A stretch of DNA of 32,555 nt from a virus, in IMG/VR virus record IMGVR_UViG_3300020202_000061, positions 314,950 through 347,504 of that record. The stretch is one strand, 5' to 3'. This document shows positions 7,206 through 14,816 of this stretch, piece after piece (within the stretch, counting starts at the first letter, position 1; every line of letters starts with the position of its first letter). The notes below the pieces were generated by a model. The model was not told the DNA's origin. It saw only the letters and a list, made by a program, of their open reading frames with translations, and did no database searches. Made by a program: the position numbers and the translations under genes.

Positions 7206-8729
7206 TTAGGCGAGCTTCCAGAATCGAACCTGAGCGTAGACTTCGATTTCTCCACTACCCGTGGTCGCCAGACCTAGGGCTCCTGCATTACCTTCACCAT
7301 TGGTGGAGGTGAAATACTGAATCTGGAAGTTCTTGTTTGAAGCAATCGTAAACACGCCATCCAGGATCGAGGACGAGACATCCGAATCCTGGTCGATGTT
7401 GGAGTAGGCGCACGATCCGACAACCGCAGTGGTGTTGTCGGTGACATTACGCAGACGAATCTTTGCACGCTCCAGATGGAAGAACGGTGCACTCGCATGT
7501 GCATGATAGGTTCCCGCAGGCAACGTTACTGTGTTCGACGCGAGCGAGGCTCCGGTAATGGAGTTGGTTTGGATCGCATTCAGCGCACGTGCGGTCCAGG
7601 TGTTGGCGATGGCCGTACCACCGTTGGTACCTGCCACCTTCTGATCCTGAACCACCATAAGCTGGACGGTGCCGCTACCACCTCCACCACCCGCAACTCC
7701 GGTGATGTCTTTCCGTGTGACCTCGACAATCGTGAAAACCTCGGGCACGCCGAAGTTCGCTGCCACACCAAATCCATCACCCGTCTGGGCATTCTGAACA
7801 CGGTGCTGAATCTCAAAGGTCTTTGCGGAACCCAGAGAGACATCGACGCTACCGAAAGAACTAGTCTGAACATCCGCCGTGCCCAGTGCGTATTCGCTGG
7901 AACCCATCGCGACATCAACCGCATCCGTGATGTTTCTCAGCTTGGATTTGTGACGGGCGCAGTTGTATGCGGGAGCCCACCACTTGATATTGTAGTTACC
8001 CGCAGGCAACGTGAACTGGTTCGCTGTGACAGTCGCGCCCGCAATCGTGTTGCTGAGGATCGTATTCAGGTTCCTGGTCAGGAACGTTCCGGCCGTGGTC
8101 GTGCCACCCGAGGTGTTCGCAGCCTTCTGATCCACCGCGATCATGTTCTTGATCGCCGCCGAACCACCGCCACCACTGCCTCCGCTACCCAGGAAGAAAA
8201 CCTGGAACGTTGTGGTTCCGGTGCAGACGATCTGGCAGGACTGAGCCGGAGTTAGAACAACCGTGCTGGTGTCGTTGATGGTCTGGGTGCTGAACGGGTC
8301 AATCGTGACATTACCGATACCGGTGTTCTTAATCTGGCAGGACCAACCCACACCGAGAGTCGCCGCATTATCCAGGAAGAATGAAAAAGTTCCGTTGCAG
8401 AGAAAACCCTTGCCGCGATCCGCAGCCTGGGCTGTATAGTTGGCCGAGAGGTTTACAGTGATGATCCGGTCATTCAGGTTCAGACCGATAACCGTGGCCC
8501 CGGTCACATCCAACAGACTCGAAATGATCACGTTGGAGGACTGGAGATTCGATACGTTTCCAGCCGTGCTCTGAACGTTCGTGAAGAAACCCACATCGGG
8601 CACACTCGCACCGATGGCGGTCGCGTCAATCCGGCGCGGACCCAACGTGTTACCCACGTTGTTCACGACCAGCTTGTTGACCGGTCTCACAGAGAGATCA
8701 ATTACGTCGCGTGTAGCTTTCGTGACCAT
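7206..8729 (-). CDS. Tail fibre protein with duplicated C-terminal receptor-type domain
   Basis: A 507-residue protein rich in Ala, Thr, Ser, Asn and Gly, typical of fibrous phage adhesins. An N-terminal part of about 190 residues has beta-repeat character. Two homologous domains follow. The first begins after a GSGGSGGGGS linker (IAVDQKAANTSGGTT, NQFTLPAGNYNI, KLRNITDAVDVAMGSSEYA). The second begins after GVAGGGGGSGTV (MVVQDQKVAGTNGGTA, NTVTLPAGTYHA, IRLRNVTDNTTAVVGSCAYS). Domains of this type are common tips of phage tail fibres and resemble jelly-roll modules. The ATG at 8729 has GGGGAAG upstream and a CTAAATA element 31 bases upstream. The likely role is host receptor binding. Confidence 0.85.
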   Translation of the reverse strand: MVTKATRDVIDLSVRPVNKLVVNNVGNTLGPRRIDATAIGASVPDVGFFTNVQSTAGNVSNLQSSNVIISSLLDVTGATVIGLNLNDRIITVNLSANYTAQAADRGKGFLCNGTFSFFLDNAATLGVGWSCQIKNTGIGNVTIDPFSTQTINDTSTVVLTPAQSCQIVCTGTTTFQVFFLGSGGSGGGGSAAIKNMIAVDQKAANTSGGTTTAGTFLTRNLNTILSNTIAGATVTANQFTLPAGNYNIKWWAPAYNCARHKSKLRNITDAVDVAMGSSEYALGTADVQTSSFGSVDVSLGSAKTFEIQHRVQNAQTGDGFGVAANFGVPEVFTIVEVTRKDITGVAGGGGGSGTVQLMVVQDQKVAGTNGGTAIANTWTARALNAIQTNSITGASLASNTVTLPAGTYHAHASAPFFHLERAKIRLRNVTDNTTAVVGSCAYSNIDQDSDVSSSILDGVFTIASNKNFQIQYFTSTNGEGNAGALGLATTGSGEIEVYAQVRFWKLA

Positions 8730-8749
8730 TTATAAGCTTCCCCAGGGTG

Positions 8750-9499
8750 TTAGCCTTCGTATTTAGCCTCGTTCGGAGTATCCAGGAACCCAGGGGTTTC
8801 CACCCGAATCGCCTGCTTGGGCCAAACCATGAGGATTTTCTTAACCGTATCGTGACGAACCACATCACGCTCATCGAAACGGACAAAACCGATCTCGGAT
8901 AAACCCCCGAGATAACGGCGGGCCACGTTGAAACAGGTATAACCGTTGATGTCGGATTGGGAGGGGTCACCCGTGAGAACCATTTTCCGGCCCTCACCCA
9001 GACGGGTCAGCAACATCAAGAGGTTACTCTCGGTGGCGTTCTGAATCTCATCCCCGAGAATAAAGGTGTCGCGGAAAGTTCGACCGCGCATGAATGCGAG
9101 CGGGACGATCTCGATTCGTCCATCCGCCATCATGTCCTTGACGGTGAACCTGCTCCAATAGGAACGGAACGCGTCAAAAATCGGCTGAATATAGGGGTCC
9201 ATCTTCTCGTTGATACCACCGGGCAGATGACCCAGACGTTCACCCCCGGCCTCAACCGCAGGACGACAGATGACAATTTTTTCGATGCGCCCCTCACTCA
9301 TGTATTTCATCGCCATGAGGGCGGCCAAGTAGGTCTTGCCGGTACCAGCCCGGCCTTCTGCGATGGTCACGTCGCAGCGTTCAATTGTTCGGATGTATTC
9401 GTGTTGTTTTCGGTTGCGTGCGGTAATCTCAATTTGTTTGAAGGTATCCGGGATTCTTTCTGTCTGCTGCACGCGTGGTGCACGCTTCTTTTTGGGCAT
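8750..9499 (-). CDS. phoH: PhoH-like ATPase
   Basis: A 249-residue protein with a basic N-terminus (MPKKKRAPR), Walker A EGRAGTGKT at residues 48-56, and a Walker B-like segment FILGDEIQNA near residue 150, followed by MVLTGDPSQ. This is the PhoH family, related to the N-terminal half of superfamily 1 helicases and widespread in large phages. Its biological role is unsettled; RNA helicase or ATPase activity linked to RNA metabolism has been proposed. GGAGGT precedes the ATG. It stands 20 bases before the tail fibre gene on the same strand, so the two may share transcripts from the promoter at 9546. Confidence 0.92.
   Translation of the reverse strand: MPKKKRAPRVQQTERIPDTFKQIEITARNRKQHEYIRTIERCDVTIAEGRAGTGKTYLAALMAMKYMSEGRIEKIVICRPAVEAGGERLGHLPGGINEKMDPYIQPIFDAFRSYWSRFTVKDMMADGRIEIVPLAFMRGRTFRDTFILGDEIQNATESNLLMLLTRLGEGRKMVLTGDPSQSDINGYTCFNVARRYLGGLSEIGFVRFDERDVVRHDTVKKILMVWPKQAIRVETPGFLDTPNEAKYEG
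8760..8766 (-). promoter_or_regulatory. Late-type promoter element before the tail fibre gene
   Basis: CTAAATA followed by CGAAG on the minus strand, 31 bases before the tail fibre ATG and inside the end of the phoH-like gene. It matches the element shared by other structural-type genes here. Confidence 0.5.
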
Positions 9500-9545
9500 T
9501 AAAATTGACCTCCGTGGAGGCGAGGAATCTCACCTCTACGCAGAG

Positions 9546-9552
9546 TATTTAA
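9546..9552 (-). promoter_or_regulatory. Late-type promoter element before phoH
   Basis: TTAAATA followed by CTCTG on the minus strand, 47 bases before the phoH-like ATG, in the divergent region 9500-9610. It fits the NTAAATA pattern seen across the window. Confidence 0.45.
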
Positions 9553-9575
9553 GGGGGTGCTGACGAATAATTGGG

Positions 9576-9604
9576 TTGACTATTTCAGAGGTTTCTGATA
9601 TATC
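9576..9604 (+). promoter_or_regulatory. Sigma70-like promoter of the rightward 9611 operon
   Basis: TTGACT (9576-9581), 17 bases, TATATC (9599-9604). The spacer contains GGTTTCTG directly before the -10, and the helicase promoter carries the same eight bases in the same place. The predicted start of transcription falls on or next to the ATG at 9611. Confidence 0.6.
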
Positions 9605-9610
9605 CCTGGT

Positions 9611-9955
9611 ATGAAAATCTCTGCGGATCAGGTCCGACAAGACCTCAAGATCACCTACGACAGCACCAATTGTGGCTACCCGATCACCCTCAAGGGCGTG
9701 GTTATCGGCCATATGGTTCGATACGGCAAATACGTTGGTATGAATCGCAGTCGCGTAAAGGACGTGGTCGGCTCACGCATGAGTTATCCGTTCCGCAACA
9801 TGGACCTTGAAGCGGCTGACCGCAATTCCCTCCTGAACAAGCTCGCTCCGAAGATCGCCCGCGTCATCAAGATGACCGCTCCGCAAGATGCGATCTACGA
9901 TGAACTGCTGATCTCAGCGATGACCGTAACAACTCCTGTCGCTCCAACTGTATGA
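9611..9955 (+). CDS. Small unknown protein, possibly early and leaderless
   Basis: A 114-residue basic protein beginning MKISADQVRQDLKITYD, with KGVVIGHMVRYGKYVGMNRSR in the middle and a C-terminal helix (LLNKLAPKIARVIKM). No motif tells its function. No Shine-Dalgarno sequence is visible before the ATG, and the promoter -10 ends only six bases upstream, so either the message is leaderless or translation begins further in. The stop overlaps the next start as ATGA, so the two genes are coupled. Its place right behind a sigma70-like promoter suggests early expression. Confidence 0.7.
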   Translation: MKISADQVRQDLKITYDSTNCGYPITLKGVVIGHMVRYGKYVGMNRSRVKDVVGSRMSYPFRNMDLEAADRNSLLNKLAPKIARVIKMTAPQDAIYDELLISAMTVTTPVAPTV

Positions 9956-10341
9956 CCCTGACCGACGCGCTCGAATCCGTCCTGGCCTGGGTCGAAGGTC
10001 AGACCGGTGTCTCCTACTCCCTGAATGAAATCCAAATGGCCGAGAACTCCATGACCGAGGGTGATGAATCTCTGCGTGGGTTCAAGGTGATCAGCAAGCC
10101 TCATGTTCCGGCTGCGGCTAATGCCGCCAGTATGGTGGTGGCCAGCTATTCCCTGTGGATTACTGGAATCGTGATCTCGAACGGCACCGAATCCCTCTAT
10201 GGCATCTTGGAGTGCAAGGCGGATGACCAGGGATTTGTTGTAATCCCCGTGGTTTTCTACATGACCCTCAGGAATGGCGGGACCTTCGTCCATACCATTC
10301 ATTTCGCCTTCAAGAATGGCCGACTATTCTCGGTCGAATAA
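9952..10341 (+). CDS. Unknown protein coupled to the 9611 gene
   Basis: A 129-residue protein beginning MTLTDALESVLAWVEGQTG. The first half looks helical. The second half is beta-rich with alternating hydrophobic residues (SLWITGIVIS, FVVIPVVFYMTLRNGGTFVHTIHFAFKNGRLFSVE), resembling a small beta-sandwich or cystatin-like fold, but I cannot assign a family. No signal peptide or true membrane segment is clear. Translation is coupled to the preceding gene through an ATGA overlap. Confidence 0.7.
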   Translation: MTLTDALESVLAWVEGQTGVSYSLNEIQMAENSMTEGDESLRGFKVISKPHVPAAANAASMVVASYSLWITGIVISNGTESLYGILECKADDQGFVVIPVVFYMTLRNGGTFVHTIHFAFKNGRLFSVE

Positions 10342-10343
10342 TC

Positions 10344-10372
10344 TTGACAATTCCAGAATTCTAGATTAGCCT
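10344..10372 (+). promoter_or_regulatory. Candidate promoter of the DUF932 gene
   Basis: A perfect TTGACA (10344-10349) follows the previous stop, and TAGCCT stands 17 bases later (10367-10372). The -10 is poor, so this may be a regulated promoter or only half a promoter. The gene start at 10398 has GAGGA upstream. Confidence 0.4.
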
Positions 10373-10397
10373 TGGGGAAACAACCCGAGGACCCCTA

Positions 10398-11459
10398 ATG
10401 TTCGCACCGAATCATCAGGAAATCGAAACCATGGTTCAGACCGCCCACGATGCCCTCCGGGGCACCCCGTGGGAGAAGGTCGGAACTCTGCTCCCGAAGG
10501 ACGCCAGCGTCCGTGATACCCTGGTTTTGGCCGGGTTGGATTGGGCGGTCCACAAGCATCCGTTAGCGGCGACCCGCCGTCCGGTCGATCAGATTCCCAC
10601 GGACGAAATGCTGTCCACCGAATTCGAGCGCAATGGCCTTGTGGAAATCCCTCAATTCTATTCGCTCCTGCGCTCGACCGATCTGCACGTCCTCAGTCCC
10701 TGTGTGGGCTCCAACTACAAGCCGATCCAGAACGACGCCGCGTTCCAGGTGTTCCAGGATTTCGTCCTGGCCGGGAACATGACGATGGAGACGGCTGGTT
10801 CCCTCAAGAAGGGTCAGCACGTGTGGGGGCTCGCCACCATCGGTGACCACTTCGAACTCGCCGATGGTGAGGTCATCAAGGGCTATTTCCTACTGGTGCA
10901 GTCTCACAAGTACGGGCATTCGCTCCGTGCCATGTTCACACCGGTCCGGTATCCCGGCGGCCTTACCCTGGTGAAGCCCATCGGCGTCAAGACCAGCAGT
11001 TTCCGGATGTCCCACAACAGGAAATTCGACGAGAACCGGATCAAAGAGATCAAACAACTCCTGGGCATCGCCAAGTCCAATCTGGAACGGTTCGTACAGA
11101 CCGCGAAGTTCCTCCAGGAATCCAAGCTGACCCAGCGTCAGGCCGTGCGATTCCTCGGCAACATCTTCAAGCCCAAGGACGAAGAAGTCGAACTCCCCGA
11201 CACGCTCGAAGCGCTCGCCGAGACCAGCACCTACGGCCGAACCCTCCAGAACGTCGCCTCGTTCGCGCCGGGCTACTTCGCCCAGGAGACACCGTCCTGC
11301 CAGGGCACCGCCTGGGGCTACTACAATCTCGTCGCCAAATACCTCGACACCGAGGCAGGGCGCACCGTGGACAACCGACTGGAGTCGGCATGGTTCGGTG
11401 CGAACGCCCGGAAGAAGGCCAAGGCATTCGAGCAAATCAAAGCGTTCGCCATCGAATAA
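10398..11459 (+). CDS. DUF932 / phage-plasmid-like protein (TIGR03299 type)
   Basis: A 353-residue soluble protein. The order of motifs fits the DUF932 family found on phages and plasmids: a short helical N-terminus, LSPCVGSNYKPIQNDAAFQVF, TAGSLKKGQHVWGLATI, YFLLVQSHKYGHSLRAMFTPVR, then a helical segment and a C-terminal FAPGYFAQETPSCQGTAWGYYN with YLDTEAGRTVDNRLESAWFG. The family usually occurs near replication or DNA-processing genes, but its activity is not established to my knowledge. Length and motifs look complete. The ATG has GAGGA at a proper distance. A membrane-protein gene follows nine bases later, so an operon to 12881 is likely. Confidence 0.85.
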   Translation: MFAPNHQEIETMVQTAHDALRGTPWEKVGTLLPKDASVRDTLVLAGLDWAVHKHPLAATRRPVDQIPTDEMLSTEFERNGLVEIPQFYSLLRSTDLHVLSPCVGSNYKPIQNDAAFQVFQDFVLAGNMTMETAGSLKKGQHVWGLATIGDHFELADGEVIKGYFLLVQSHKYGHSLRAMFTPVRYPGGLTLVKPIGVKTSSFRMSHNRKFDENRIKEIKQLLGIAKSNLERFVQTAKFLQESKLTQRQAVRFLGNIFKPKDEEVELPDTLEALAETSTYGRTLQNVASFAPGYFAQETPSCQGTAWGYYNLVAKYLDTEAGRTVDNRLESAWFGANARKKAKAFEQIKAFAIE

Positions 11460-11468
11460 GGATCAAGC

Positions 11469-12029
11469 ATGGAACTCTCAGCAAATTCTTGGGTGCCCCA
11501 ACTGTACCTGCGCATCAGCTATGCGTGGTCCAGGTTTTTCCACGGCGAACGATCCAAACCGGGATTCGCCTACTACGTGAAGGATAGCTCGATCACCCAC
11601 ACCAACCTGTGCACGTTCATCCGCACCATTTTCCTGTGGGGCTCGCTCTATCTCGTGGTGATGGCGGTTCCCTTCATCATCTACTACTATGCCCTGATCG
11701 ATTTCCCGATCAGCTATTTCGGTGCGACCAGCGTGTTGCGGGTGTTCCTCACCGCGCTCTTCGGACTCATCGTGTGTGCGGCTACGGCCTTCGGTTTGTT
11801 CTGGCTGATCGTGACCATTCTGAATTCCGACGCCTACCAGCGCATGTGGGATGTCACCCGGAACACCTATCGGGATCGTCGCCGTATGTGGATCGCGCGG
11901 GCCGAACACAAACAGGCCGTTCGTGCTTCCCGCACCGCAAAGGGTCCGGGCCTATTCAAGCTGCTGTGGACGTGGCTCCAGGACAAGCACAGCAACATGT
12001 GCACGATCATCAAGATTGAGGTTAAATGA
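11469..12029 (+). CDS. Membrane protein with a conserved phage C-terminus
   Basis: A 186-residue protein with two strong hydrophobic segments, FLWGSLYLVVMAVPFIIYYYA and a second in the LTALFGLIVCAATAFGLFW region, followed by a basic cytoplasmic-type tail (YRDRRRMWIARAEHKQAVR) and an ending LLWTWLQDKHSNMCTIIKIE. A tail of the form W-L-x-x-K-x-x-x-C-x-x-I-x-x-E is, from memory, recurrent in small membrane proteins of large phages; its purpose is unknown to me. The start at 11469 follows AAGGATC. The stop overlaps the next gene as ATGA. It may act in the inner membrane, for example in exclusion or lysis control, but nothing proves this. Confidence 0.75.
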   Translation: MELSANSWVPQLYLRISYAWSRFFHGERSKPGFAYYVKDSSITHTNLCTFIRTIFLWGSLYLVVMAVPFIIYYYALIDFPISYFGATSVLRVFLTALFGLIVCAATAFGLFWLIVTILNSDAYQRMWDVTRNTYRDRRRMWIARAEHKQAVRASRTAKGPGLFKLLWTWLQDKHSNMCTIIKIEVK

Positions 12030-12427
12030 TGCTGCCGAAACCACTTTCTTTCGCAATCTACGCCCTCGTATGCTTGGTCGGCATGCTCGTGGTGTTGGTG
12101 GAACAGTCCTTCATGAGCGACGGCCAGGAACGCATCCTCGTGTGGGAAGCCTCCGAATGCCGCCTAGGTGGAACCGAAATCGGCCGCGACAATGGTGTGG
12201 TCCGGGCATTCGCTCTGTGTCCCGGACGCAAACCGGTCGAGATCGGGATTGGGGCTCGTGAGTTGGTCAACTCGATGATCGATCTCGCTGCGGAAACCCC
12301 AGCAGACACCGCCAGCAAACGATTCTACTGCTTCCAGGAACATCTGGTCTGGTCCGACCGAGACGAGATCACCTGCTCCAACCTGACCTATGCCGACAAC
12401 ATCGCTCGGAGGCATGCGGACGACTAA
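12026..12427 (+). CDS. Membrane-anchored protein with a cysteine-containing outer domain
   Basis: A 133-residue protein. Residues 8-26 form a single hydrophobic segment (FAIYALVCLVGMLVVLVEQ) acting as signal anchor. The rest is soluble and holds four cysteines (SECR, ALCPG, FYCFQ, EITCSN), consistent with disulphides in the periplasm. No lipobox and no known domain are seen. Two ATG codons stand in a row at 12026 and 12029, and the gene overlaps the preceding stop by four bases. The neighbours on both sides are membrane proteins, so the three may work together. Confidence 0.7.
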   Translation: MMLPKPLSFAIYALVCLVGMLVVLVEQSFMSDGQERILVWEASECRLGGTEIGRDNGVVRAFALCPGRKPVEIGIGARELVNSMIDLAAETPADTASKRFYCFQEHLVWSDRDEITCSNLTYADNIARRHADD

Positions 12428-12435
12428 ATAGGGGT

Positions 12436-12630
12436 ATGAATTTCCCCCTTAGTTATCTCTTTCGCTCGGTTCTTCCCAGCATCCTGATCATCCTGGCTCT
12501 CTGCGTGACACCGGGCCTGCTGGGATGGTGGATCATCGGTGGGGTTTGGTGGGCCTGGATCGGCGGTAGCCTCCTAGCCTGGGTTGGACTGCTCTACTAC
12601 CTGTATCGCCAGATGGACAACATGTCCTAA
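12436..12630 (+). CDS. Small two-helix membrane protein
   Basis: A 64-residue protein, almost entirely hydrophobic: a first segment around SVLPSILIILALCVTPG and a second rich in Trp and Gly (WWAWIGGSLLAWVGLLYYLY), ending with a short polar tail YRQMDNMS. AGGGG precedes the ATG closely. The size and two-helix layout would suit a holin or a small regulator of a membrane complex, but no family is recognised and no endolysin lies nearby in the window. Confidence 0.7.
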   Translation: MNFPLSYLFRSVLPSILIILALCVTPGLLGWWIIGGVWWAWIGGSLLAWVGLLYYLYRQMDNMS

Positions 12631-12647
12631 ACGAAAACGGAGCCTAC

Positions 12648-12881
12648 ATGTCGGAAATTGGTGAAGTTCGTCAGCCATGGCCAGAACCGGCCTGGGTGAA
12701 GCATGAGCGCGATATCGCTGTGCAGATCGTGAACGATCCTGAAATGACTTTCTTCACGAGGGACCTCGGCGTCTATCCGGGATCATACATGGAGGAGCAG
12801 ATGAAACCGATCCTGGCCAAGCACATCGCCCGGTTCATGCGCCGTTACGCCTCGTTGATCAAAGACCTACCGGAGTTCTAA
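12648..12881 (+). CDS. Small unknown soluble protein
   Basis: A 77-residue protein beginning MSEIGEVRQPWPEPAWVKHE, with a helical C-terminal half (MKPILAKHIARFMRRYASLIKDLPEF). No motif is recognised. It starts 17 bases after the preceding stop with GGAG upstream and is the last gene before a two-way terminator, so it ends the rightward operon. Confidence 0.7.
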   Translation: MSEIGEVRQPWPEPAWVKHERDIAVQIVNDPEMTFFTRDLGVYPGSYMEEQMKPILAKHIARFMRRYASLIKDLPEF

Positions 12882-12886
12882 AACAG

Positions 12887-12909
12887 AAGGCCCCCGATTC
12901 GGGGGCCTT
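12887..12909. terminator. Two-way terminator
   Basis: A 10-bp stem, AAGGCCCCCG against CGGGGGCCTT, with a three-base loop lies between the convergent genes ending at 12881 and 12915. A-rich and T-rich flanks suit both directions. Confidence 0.9.
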
Positions 12910-12914
12910 TCGCT

Positions 12915-14759
12915 TTAGTTCTTCCACCAGTTGGGGAGACCGGCACGGCGACGAATCATCGCCAGTTCCTTCTCTTCTTCCCGACCCACATCGGGTGCAC
13001 TCGGCGAGGCCAACGGGCTCATGCCCGGAACCTTCGACAGCCACGCTTCCTTGAGCGGCTTCTTACCCTTGGCGACCTTCTTGCGGCGAGACTCCTTGAC
13101 CTCGTCCTTCTCCTCCTCGTCCTTCTCCCAAGGCTTCATCTGGCCGGACATGAGCTTGGTCTTACCCTCGTGCTCCTCCCCGCCCTCGGCTCCGGCTACA
13201 TCACCGTCACCCTCAGCCTTGTCCTCGAACTCGTTATCCTTGTCCTTCTCAGAATCCTCGTCGGACTTCTTCTCGGAGTCCCGATCATCCTCAGAATCAC
13301 CCTCGTCCCGTGCAGGCTCTTCCACCTCGACCCGGTCAACCTCTACCTCTTCCTCCGATCCTTCATCACCGCCAAAATCCGGTTCCTCGGCCGGAGCTTC
13401 CTCCGATCCCTCGTCGCCGCCGAAATCCGGCTCACTGGCGGGCTCCTCGGCAGGGACCTCCGCAGGTGCCCCCATGCTGGCCGCCGGGGCTACCGGGGCA
13501 GCAGCGGGCGATCCAGCGCCGTCAGCGAGTTCCTTGAGCTTACCCATGACCATGCCGATGTCGGCCACGTCCAGGGTACGATCCTCAGCGCAGCACTCGG
13601 CCACGGCCTGAGCGACCACCGACAGCTTATCGTCGGCGAGTTGATGCTTCACAGCAGCCTTGAGCAGCTTCACCAGGAATTCCTGGGTCACCGCGATCTC
13701 ACCCGCAGCCATATCGTGCTCGTTCATCATGGAGGGGTTCGGCAACTGCTTCGGAGCAGAAGTCGGCATCCCACCAACACCATCCATCATCTCATGCTTG
13801 CTGGTGACCATGCCGTCTCCGGTGCACTCCACCAGGATGTGCTCGATGTCGGCATCAGCCAGGGTCATACCCTCGGTCAGCTTGCGGTAGCTCGGCTTGG
13901 CCTTGCGGGACTCATCAGCCTTCTTGAATTTGTTCTGCTCGAACTTGCTCTCCTTGGATTCGTCCCGATCCGAGTCGGAATCGGAATCGGACTTCTCCGA
14001 ACTATCCGACTTCGGAGCCGAACTCTTCCCGAAGTTGGTCTCCTTGGAGCCGTTTCCGGAACTCGCATCACCACCGGCCGAAGCCGAACGAGTGTTGCCC
14101 TGACCGGGAGCTTCCATCCGCTTCCAGTTGATCGCGTCCAGCGCGTCATCGGGCATTTCCAGATTGTCCTCGCCGCCCTCACTGGCCGACTCAAATCCAC
14201 CCTCGGTGGAGAGCGGGCTCTGCGTGGTCACGGGCATGGCTTCGACATTGTCATTGTTCAGATCATTGGTGCCGACCTCACCACCGGTCCGAGCGGCCGG
14301 GGCGTCTTCATCCGCCTCCAACAGACCCAGATCGTAGGCGTCCAGAACCAACGAATCATTCTTCCAGAGCTTCTCACCCCGACCCACAAACATACCGGGA
14401 ATCGCCGCAATCGCCTCGGTAACCTTCTTCTTGCCCTTAGCCTTCTTCGCATCGATCTTCTTCACGGTTTTCTTCCCCACTGCTGCTTTCTTGGAATCCT
14501 TCGCATAGGATTCGATCACCTTCAGATGCTTGGCCTCGGCCGCACCCAACTTGTCCTCACCGAGAATGCGCAGATCAAGACGATCCCAACGCACACCAAC
14601 GGCGGTCTCGCTCAAAGAGACAATGACGCCTTTACCCTTCGTGGGGTGCTCCACACGGGATTCCACCTTGAATGACTTTCCAATCCTCTTGGCAGGCTTG
14701 GCAGACTCCTTCACGGAGCCCTTGGACAACTGATTCACAAGATCGCTGAACGATGACAT
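12915..14759 (-). CDS. Large acidic, repeat-containing structural-type protein
   Basis: A 614-residue protein of three parts. Residues 1-100 are basic and beta-like (RVEHPTKGKGVIVSLSE, VGVRWDRLDL), like a small KOW/SH3-type barrel, followed by a Lys-rich stretch. The middle holds ordered helical segments (EFLVKLLKAAVKHQLADDKL, MVMGKLKELAD). The last third is strongly acidic low-complexity sequence with a direct repeat of EPDFGGDEGSEE, ending in a basic patch and the motif ELAMIRRRAGLP. A tail of the form E-L-x-x-I-R-x-x-A-G occurs, as I recall, in virion proteins of T4-like phages. CTAAATA lies 28 bases before the ATG. A scaffold or prohead-core role is plausible; L-x-E sites (LTEG, LKEA) suit cleavage by a gp21-type protease. 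This is inference. Confidence 0.75.
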   Translation of the reverse strand: MSSFSDLVNQLSKGSVKESAKPAKRIGKSFKVESRVEHPTKGKGVIVSLSETAVGVRWDRLDLRILGEDKLGAAEAKHLKVIESYAKDSKKAAVGKKTVKKIDAKKAKGKKKVTEAIAAIPGMFVGRGEKLWKNDSLVLDAYDLGLLEADEDAPAARTGGEVGTNDLNNDNVEAMPVTTQSPLSTEGGFESASEGGEDNLEMPDDALDAINWKRMEAPGQGNTRSASAGGDASSGNGSKETNFGKSSAPKSDSSEKSDSDSDSDRDESKESKFEQNKFKKADESRKAKPSYRKLTEGMTLADADIEHILVECTGDGMVTSKHEMMDGVGGMPTSAPKQLPNPSMMNEHDMAAGEIAVTQEFLVKLLKAAVKHQLADDKLSVVAQAVAECCAEDRTLDVADIGMVMGKLKELADGAGSPAAAPVAPAASMGAPAEVPAEEPASEPDFGGDEGSEEAPAEEPDFGGDEGSEEEVEVDRVEVEEPARDEGDSEDDRDSEKKSDEDSEKDKDNEFEDKAEGDGDVAGAEGGEEHEGKTKLMSGQMKPWEKDEEEKDEVKESRRKKVAKGKKPLKEAWLSKVPGMSPLASPSAPDVGREEEKELAMIRRRAGLPNWWKN

Positions 14760-14786
14760 GGTGGTCCCTCTCTAGTGGTCAGATTT

Positions 14787-14793
14787 TATTTAG
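14787..14793 (-). promoter_or_regulatory. Late-type promoter element before the acidic protein
   Basis: CTAAATA on the minus strand, 28 bases upstream of the ATG at 14759, in the 57-base gap behind the exonuclease gene. Position and sequence match the other late-type sites. Confidence 0.55.
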
Positions 14794-14816
14794 GAAAACC
14801 ACCCAGGAGGGGCGTA

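Noticed and set aside
9509-9520. CCTCC-GT-GGAGG palindrome at the phoH ribosome site
   Set aside because: The loop would be only two bases (four with a shorter stem), so a stable hairpin that hides the ribosome site is doubtful.
12424-12430. CTAAATA before the 64-residue membrane-protein gene
   Set aside because: It includes the TAA stop of the previous gene and ends only five bases before the ATG, too near for a usual late promoter with a ribosome site.
13170-14675. 501-codon rightward open frame opposite the acidic protein gene
   Set aside because: It is the complement of a highly biased acidic and lysine-rich gene, has no ribosome site, and its translation is Leu/His/Arg-rich without domains.
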